Shown here one piece after another: positions 6,097 to 10,068 of a DNA stretch of 10,068 nt. Numbering within the stretch: position 1 is the stretch's first letter; each line of letters begins with the position of its first letter. This DNA is from Thermoplasmata archaeon (lineage in GTDB: Archaea; Thermoplasmatota; Thermoplasmata; UBA184). The translations under genes were made by a program, and so were the position numbers. The notes under the pieces were generated by a model. It did not search any database. It had not been told where the DNA came from and was given only the letters and a program-made list of their open reading frames with translations. The stretch spans positions 1 through 10,068 of the forward strand of contig JASHYV010000067.1 of the NCBI GenBank assembly GCA_030064695.1, in the 5' to 3' direction.

Positions 6097-7238
6097 CCGA
6101 GCCGGTGCTCGCGGTCGAGGACCTCACCGTGAACTACACCGTCGGGGCCGGCACGTTCCACGCGCTCACCGACGTCTCGCTCGAGATCCGGCCCGGCCAG
6201 GTCGTCGGGATCGTCGGGGAGACCGGATGCGGGAAGTCGACGCTGGGCCACGCGATCCCCCGTCTCCTGCCGGAGCCCCCGGCCCGCATCGAGTCCGGGA
6301 AGATCGTCTTCCGGGGCACCGACTTGGTGAAGGTGCCGCGGTGGAAGCTCCCGATGGTCCGCGGCACCGGAATCGCGATGATCTTCCAGGAGCCGCTCAA
6401 CTCCCTCAACCCGGCGTTCCGGGTGTACGACCAGCTCGCGGAGGCGGTGCGGATCCGGCGCCTCCGGGAGGACGGCCGCATCCCGATGTTCCGCCCGGAC
6501 CGGGACGACCCGTTCGACTACTCGAGGCCGCCCCCGCCCCCGAAGGGCGGGACGCTCGCGAACGCGGTGGTCCCCAGCGGCTCGGCGGTGGAGGCGGTCC
6601 AGCACCGCCGCCTCGTGACGTACCGCGAGGACGTCCTCGAGTACCTGCGCCTCGTCCGCATCAACGACCCCGAGACCGTGCTCGGCCTCTACCCCCACGA
6701 GCTCTCGGGCGGGATGCGCCAGCGGATCATGATCGCGATGGCGCTCTGCGAGAAGCCGTCGCTGCTCGTCGCCGACGAGCCGACGAGCGCGCTCGACGTC
6801 ACGATCCAGGCGCAAGTGCTGACGCTCCTGAAGGAGCTGATCGACGAGGTCCACACGGCCGTGCTGTTCATCAGCCACGACCTGGGGGTGATCGCCGAGA
6901 CGGTCGACCTCTTGGGCGTGATGTACGCGGGCCGGCTCGTCGAGATCGGTCCCGTCGCCGAGGTGTTCGACGCGCCGCGGCACCCGTACACGAAGGCGCT
7001 GCTTAGGGCGACGCCGAACCGGGCCAAGTCGGACCGCGCGCTCGACACGATCCCGGGCTCGGTGCCGAACCTCTCGCGCCTGAGGCCCGGCTGCCGCTTC
7101 CAGCCCCGTTGCCCGCTCGCGCAGCCGGTCTGCGCCAAGGACCCGCACCCGCCGCTCGCGGAGGTCGGCTTCGGTCCGGCGCCCGCGACCCACCGCTCCG
7201 CCTGCTACTTTCCCGCCGAGGTGGCCCAGCTGCCGTGA
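6093..7238 (+). CDS. dppD: Peptide-type ABC transporter ATP-binding protein, DppD/OppD family
   Basis: This 381-residue ATPase has every core motif: Walker A GETGCGKST (42-50), Q-loop Q99 in 'MIFQEPLNSLNP', signature LSGGMRQR (204-211), Walker B LLVADEP with the catalytic Glu229 (224-230), D-loop SALD and switch His262. The C-terminal oligopeptide-transporter extension is present, with four cysteines (C334, C340, C347, C371); in this family a similar set has been reported to hold an iron-sulfur cluster in a bacterial DppD. It is unusual in having about 105 residues between the Q-loop and the signature where about 60 is normal; the surplus, roughly 119-177, includes a run of five prolines. ATG 6093 overlaps the upstream stop (ATGA) and places residue 1 just before the first beta strand. 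It should pair with the F ATPase on the cytosolic side of the two permeases. Confidence 0.93.
   Translation: MTEPVLAVEDLTVNYTVGAGTFHALTDVSLEIRPGQVVGIVGETGCGKSTLGHAIPRLLPEPPARIESGKIVFRGTDLVKVPRWKLPMVRGTGIAMIFQEPLNSLNPAFRVYDQLAEAVRIRRLREDGRIPMFRPDRDDPFDYSRPPPPPKGGTLANAVVPSGSAVEAVQHRRLVTYREDVLEYLRLVRINDPETVLGLYPHELSGGMRQRIMIAMALCEKPSLLVADEPTSALDVTIQAQVLTLLKELIDEVHTAVLFISHDLGVIAETVDLLGVMYAGRLVEIGPVAEVFDAPRHPYTKALLRATPNRAKSDRALDTIPGSVPNLSRLRPGCRFQPRCPLAQPVCAKDPHPPLAEVGFGPAPATHRSACYFPAEVAQLP
7218..7224 (+). promoter_or_regulatory. Shine-Dalgarno site for the F ATPase
   Basis: GAGGTGG lies 10 bases before GTG 7235, inside the end of the D ATPase gene. It supports GTG 7235 over in-frame starts further upstream, which would extend the protein into the D gene with non-family sequence. 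Confidence 0.55.
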
Positions 7239-8275
7239 CCGACGCGCCGCTCCTCGAGCTCGACCGGGTCGAGAAGTTCTTCCCGCTCTCGCGGTCGATG
7301 TCGGAGTTCTTCGCCCGCAGCCCGGGCCGCGCGATCCACGCCGTCGACGGCGTGAGCCTCTCGGTCGCCTCCGGGGAGACCCTCGGCCTCATCGGCGAGT
7401 CCGGCTCGGGGAAGACGACGCTCGGCTGGCTCGTCTGCCGGCTCCACTCGGTCACGGGCGGCCGCATCCGGTTCGAGGGCGAGGACGTGACCGAGCTCTC
7501 CGGCACGGCGCTCCGAAAGTGGCGCCGGAACGTCCAGGTCGTCTTCCAGGACCCGGTGGGGTCGCTCGACCCTCGCCTCCGGGTCTGGCAGATCGCCGGC
7601 GAGCCGCTGCGGGCCCAGGGCGGGATCTCGAAGAAGGACGTGCGGCGCCGGGTCCGGGACCTCCTGCCGTCGGTCGGGCTGCCGCCGGACTGCCTCGACC
7701 AGTACGCCTACGAGTTCTCCGGCGGCGGCCGCCAGCGGATCTCGCTCGCCCGGGCGCTCTCCGTCTCGCCGCGCCTGGTCGTGCTCGACGAGCCCACCAG
7801 CGCCCTCGACGTCGCCGTGCAGGCGCAGATCCTGAACCGGCTCGTCGACCTCCAGCGCGAGCGGAAGATGGCGTACCTCCTGATCACGCACAACGTGGCG
7901 GCCGTCCGGTACGTCGCCGACCGGGTGGCGGTGATGTACCTGGGCCAGCTGGTCGAGCTGGGCTCGATGCGGAGCGTGCTCGAGCATCCGGTCCATCCGT
8001 ACACGAAGGCGCTCATCGCGGCGGTGCCGGCGCTCGACGTGAAGCGTCGGCGCACCCGCTACCGGATCGGCGGGGACGTTCCGACGCTCATCGACCCCAA
8101 GCCGGGGTGCCGGTTCGCGGCCCGGTGCCCGTTCGTCATCGACCGATGCCGCGTGGAGGACCCGATGCTGCGGGTCTACCCCGGGGACCCGGACCGGCTC
8201 GTCGCCTGCCACCGGGCCGAGGAGGTGCGGGACATCGCCCCCTCGGAGCTGCTCCAGTCGGTCGGCGCGTCGTGA
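7235..8275 (+). CDS. dppF: Peptide-type ABC transporter ATP-binding protein, DppF/OppF family
   Basis: The 346-residue product is the second ATPase of the importer. The N-terminus 'LLELDRVEKFFPLSRSMSEF' is typical of the F branch. Motifs are Walker A GESGSGKTT (54-62), Q-loop Q105 in 'VVFQDPVGSLDP', Walker B LVVLDEP with Glu186 (181-187), D-loop SALD and switch His219. Two positions differ from the usual form: the signature reads FSGGGRQR (161-168) rather than LSGGQRQR, and the switch reads THN rather than the common SHD. The Walker and catalytic residues are intact, so activity is expected. The C-terminal extension has four cysteines (C292, C298, C305, C325) in the same arrangement as the partner ATPase. 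GTG 7235 overlaps the upstream TGA (GTGA). It is the last gene of the operon, and its stop is only 9 bases from the convergent binding-protein gene. Confidence 0.93.
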   Translation: MTDAPLLELDRVEKFFPLSRSMSEFFARSPGRAIHAVDGVSLSVASGETLGLIGESGSGKTTLGWLVCRLHSVTGGRIRFEGEDVTELSGTALRKWRRNVQVVFQDPVGSLDPRLRVWQIAGEPLRAQGGISKKDVRRRVRDLLPSVGLPPDCLDQYAYEFSGGGRQRISLARALSVSPRLVVLDEPTSALDVAVQAQILNRLVDLQRERKMAYLLITHNVAAVRYVADRVAVMYLGQLVELGSMRSVLEHPVHPYTKALIAAVPALDVKRRRTRYRIGGDVPTLIDPKPGCRFAARCPFVIDRCRVEDPMLRVYPGDPDRLVACHRAEEVRDIAPSELLQSVGAS

Positions 8276-8284
8276 GCGCCCGGG

Positions 8285-10068
8285 CTAGTTGACCCACTGC
8301 GTGTTGAACAGCAGCGCGAACGGCTCGGCGCTCGCCATCGGGTTCTGGATGTACCCGTGCAGGTAGATCGACTGGACCGTGACGGCCGCCGGGACCACCA
8401 GCCAGATCTCCGAGTAGTTGTCGTACATCGCCTGGGTCATCGCGGCGTAGTCCTGCGCGAGCGTCGCGTTGTTCGTGGCGTTGTTGTCGGGGGTCGCCGC
8501 CGCCGTGTAGGCGAGGGCGTCCAGGCTCGCGTTGTACGAGGAGAGGGAGACGCTGTTGTAACCGGCCATGCACTGGTTCGCGCTCCCGTCGGAGACGAAG
8601 TCGTTCTGGGTCCAGTCGTCCGGCGAGATGTAGTCGGAGGTGTAGAACTCCTGGCCCATGTAGTACGGTCCGCCGTAGGCGGCGGTCGCGCTGGTGCAGA
8701 CGCCGTCCGTGTTGAGCGTCTGGAGCGAATAGAGCTGTGTCAGCTCGATCTCCGAGGGCTCGATCGAGATCCCGATCTGCGAGAGGTCGTTCTCGAGCAA
8801 CGTGCCGACGGACGCCCAGTCCCCGAGGTCGATGTACTCGTACTTGATCGTGTCGCCAGAGCACTTGCTGTCGGCGCACGGGGAGTTGGCGATCTCCTGC
8901 TTCGCGAGCGTCAGGTTGTACTGGTACGGCGTCAGGTTGCCGGGGTTGTAGTCGGGGTAGGAGGGCGGGACGGGCCCGACCCACTGGCTCGCGTAGCCTC
9001 CGAACGCCTCCGAGATGATCTGCTGGTAGTTGATCGCGTGCGCGATCGCCTCGCGCACCGAGAGGTTGTTGAACGGATACACGCTCTGGTTGAGGTAGAT
9101 CCACCAAGAGCCGCTCGTGGCCCCGTAGGCGGTAGACAGGACCTGCACGTCGAGGCAGGCGTTGCCCTGCAGCTCGGAGATCGCCGACGGGCCCAGGTAC
9201 GCGAACGAGGCGGTCGCGACCGCGCCGGTGTCGAGGTCGCTGATCGTGACGTCCTCGTCCTCCTGGAAGGAGACGTCGACGGTCGTATTCGCCGGCTGGA
9301 TCATCGCGTTCCAGGGCTCCGCCGCGGCGTACGACTTCCCCCAGTAGCCGGCCCACGGGGTGAGCGTGTAGCCGCCGCCCACGACGTCGTTGTAGTTCGA
9401 GAGGGTGTACTGGCCCGTGCCGACCGCGTTGGTGGCCAGCCAGTCGTTCGAGATGTCGCCCTCGACCACGCCGCCGTGCGCGTCGACCACGACCGGGTCC
9501 ACCGCGTAGGAGTTGGGGGCCGAGATCGAGGCCAGCAGGTAGGTGTAGTTGCTGGCCAGGTAGCCGTAGCCCAGGTTCAGCTGGATCGTCTCGGAGTTGA
9601 TCACCTGGAACGACTGGTTCGCGGTCTCCATCATCCCGATCTCGGTGGAGGTCGGGGTGTCGAAGTTCCAGGTGTTGAGGTCGTTCACGAGTGTCGTGTT
9701 GGCGGCCTGACTCGCGGAGAGCGGGGAATAGTAGGAGAGCGGGTTCGACGCGCTGAAGTTCGTCGAGAAGAAGTTCTGCTCCAGAATGAAGAGCGGCCCC
9801 TGCTCGAGCAGCATGCTGCGATAGAAGCTGTACCACTGGACGTACGCGTTGTACGGGTCGCCGTTCGAGAAGGTCACGCCGGGACGCAGGTGGAAGGTGT
9901 AGGTCGTGATGTTCTGGCCGACCGCCGGGTTGTACTCGTACCCGACCGTCCAGTTCTGGAAGGCGAGCACGCCCGAGAACGTGGTGTAGCTCGATCCGTT
10001 GTACTGCACGAGGCCCTGGTAGACCTGCTGCACGACCGCCCAGCCCGGTGTCGAGAAGGTGGCCGCCG
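8285..10068 (-). CDS. ABC transporter family 5 solute-binding protein (N-terminus outside window)
   Basis: The gene runs leftwards and ends at TAG 8287-8285; its start lies beyond the right edge, so the 593 visible residues lack the signal or anchor region. The GTG at 10033 is not a credible start, because family sequence ('TPGWAVVQQVYQGLVQYNG') runs through it to the edge. Family 5 features include 'TFHLRPGVTFSNGDPYNA', 'GTGQYTLSNY', and 'SVREAIAHAINYQQII'. These proteins capture peptides, or in some cases sugars or metal chelates, outside the cell and deliver them to DppBC-type permeases. Composition is extreme: by hand count 7 Lys+Arg against about 52 Asp+Glu, 5 Cys, and 16 N-glycosylation sequons, which suits an exported archaeal protein in an acidic or otherwise harsh setting. 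The C-terminus (FALLFNTQWVN) has no membrane anchor, so attachment must be N-terminal. It faces the importer operon tail to tail and is its likely partner. Confidence 0.9.
   Translation of the reverse strand, partial: AATFSTPGWAVVQQVYQGLVQYNGSSYTTFSGVLAFQNWTVGYEYNPAVGQNITTYTFHLRPGVTFSNGDPYNAYVQWYSFYRSMLLEQGPLFILEQNFFSTNFSASNPLSYYSPLSASQAANTTLVNDLNTWNFDTPTSTEIGMMETANQSFQVINSETIQLNLGYGYLASNYTYLLASISAPNSYAVDPVVVDAHGGVVEGDISNDWLATNAVGTGQYTLSNYNDVVGGGYTLTPWAGYWGKSYAAAEPWNAMIQPANTTVDVSFQEDEDVTISDLDTGAVATASFAYLGPSAISELQGNACLDVQVLSTAYGATSGSWWIYLNQSVYPFNNLSVREAIAHAINYQQIISEAFGGYASQWVGPVPPSYPDYNPGNLTPYQYNLTLAKQEIANSPCADSKCSGDTIKYEYIDLGDWASVGTLLENDLSQIGISIEPSEIELTQLYSLQTLNTDGVCTSATAAYGGPYYMGQEFYTSDYISPDDWTQNDFVSDGSANQCMAGYNSVSLSSYNASLDALAYTAAATPDNNATNNATLAQDYAAMTQAMYDNYSEIWLVVPAAVTVQSIYLHGYIQNPMASAEPFALLFNTQWVN

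Noticed and set aside
5841..7193. Minus-strand ORF of about 450 codons opposite the D ATPase
   Set aside because: It has shadow composition, while the plus strand has all ABC ATPase motifs in order.
8136..9836. Second minus-strand ORF overlapping the binding-protein gene in another frame
   Set aside because: The translation is Arg/Gly/Pro/Leu-rich without family features, whereas the other frame gives a clear family 5 binding protein.
1..10068. CRISPR array, tRNA or rRNA gene, insertion sequence or defence module
   Set aside because: No spaced direct repeats, no cloverleaf-like sequence in the short intergenic gaps, no transposase or nuclease motifs; almost all bases are explained by metabolic and transport genes.

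Overview
The window is a GC-rich stretch (roughly two thirds or more G+C by eye) that most likely comes from an archaeon. The reasons are archaeal-type promoters (a clear TTTATTTATA box about 44 bases before one start codon, and a weaker box before the transporter operon), short or nearly absent leaders on first genes but Shine-Dalgarno motifs inside the operon, and an exported binding protein that is rich in Asn/Ser/Thr/Tyr and N-glycosylation sequons and almost free of Lys and Arg. A GC-rich member of the Thermoplasmatota would fit, but that is an inference without any marker gene in view.

Layout. Positions 1-248 hold the C-terminal end of an amidohydrolase. Positions 308-946 encode a protein I do not recognise, with a disordered basic tail. 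Positions 980-2191 encode a saccharopine dehydrogenase / lysine 6-dehydrogenase-like oxidoreductase. An AT-rich intergenic island (2192-2371) carries an oligo-T tract, a small inverted repeat and the strongest TATA box of the window. Positions 2372-3949 encode a class III PLP aminotransferase resembling glutamate-1-semialdehyde aminotransferase, with an unusual N-terminal extension of about 80 residues. After a 116-base promoter region, a tight four-gene operon (4066-8275) encodes a complete oligopeptide/dipeptide-type ABC importer core: permeases B and C and ATPases D and F, joined by a 3-base gap and two 4-base stop/start overlaps. Convergent to it, on the minus strand, is a family 5 solute-binding protein (8285 to beyond the window end), very probably the binding protein of the same or a related importer.

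Taken together this is a heterotrophic amino-acid/peptide region: uptake of peptides (or another family 5 ligand) by the importer, next to an amidohydrolase, an amino-acid-type dehydrogenase and an aminotransferase that could act on the products. The substrates of all of these are unproven. I see no mobile element, RNA gene, CRISPR array or defence module. The points most worth a second look are the unknown 308-946 gene, the aminotransferase extension, the 45-residue insertion in the D ATPase, the altered signature of the F ATPase, a possible leader peptide before the operon, and the extreme composition of the binding protein. None of them amounts to a demonstrable new system.
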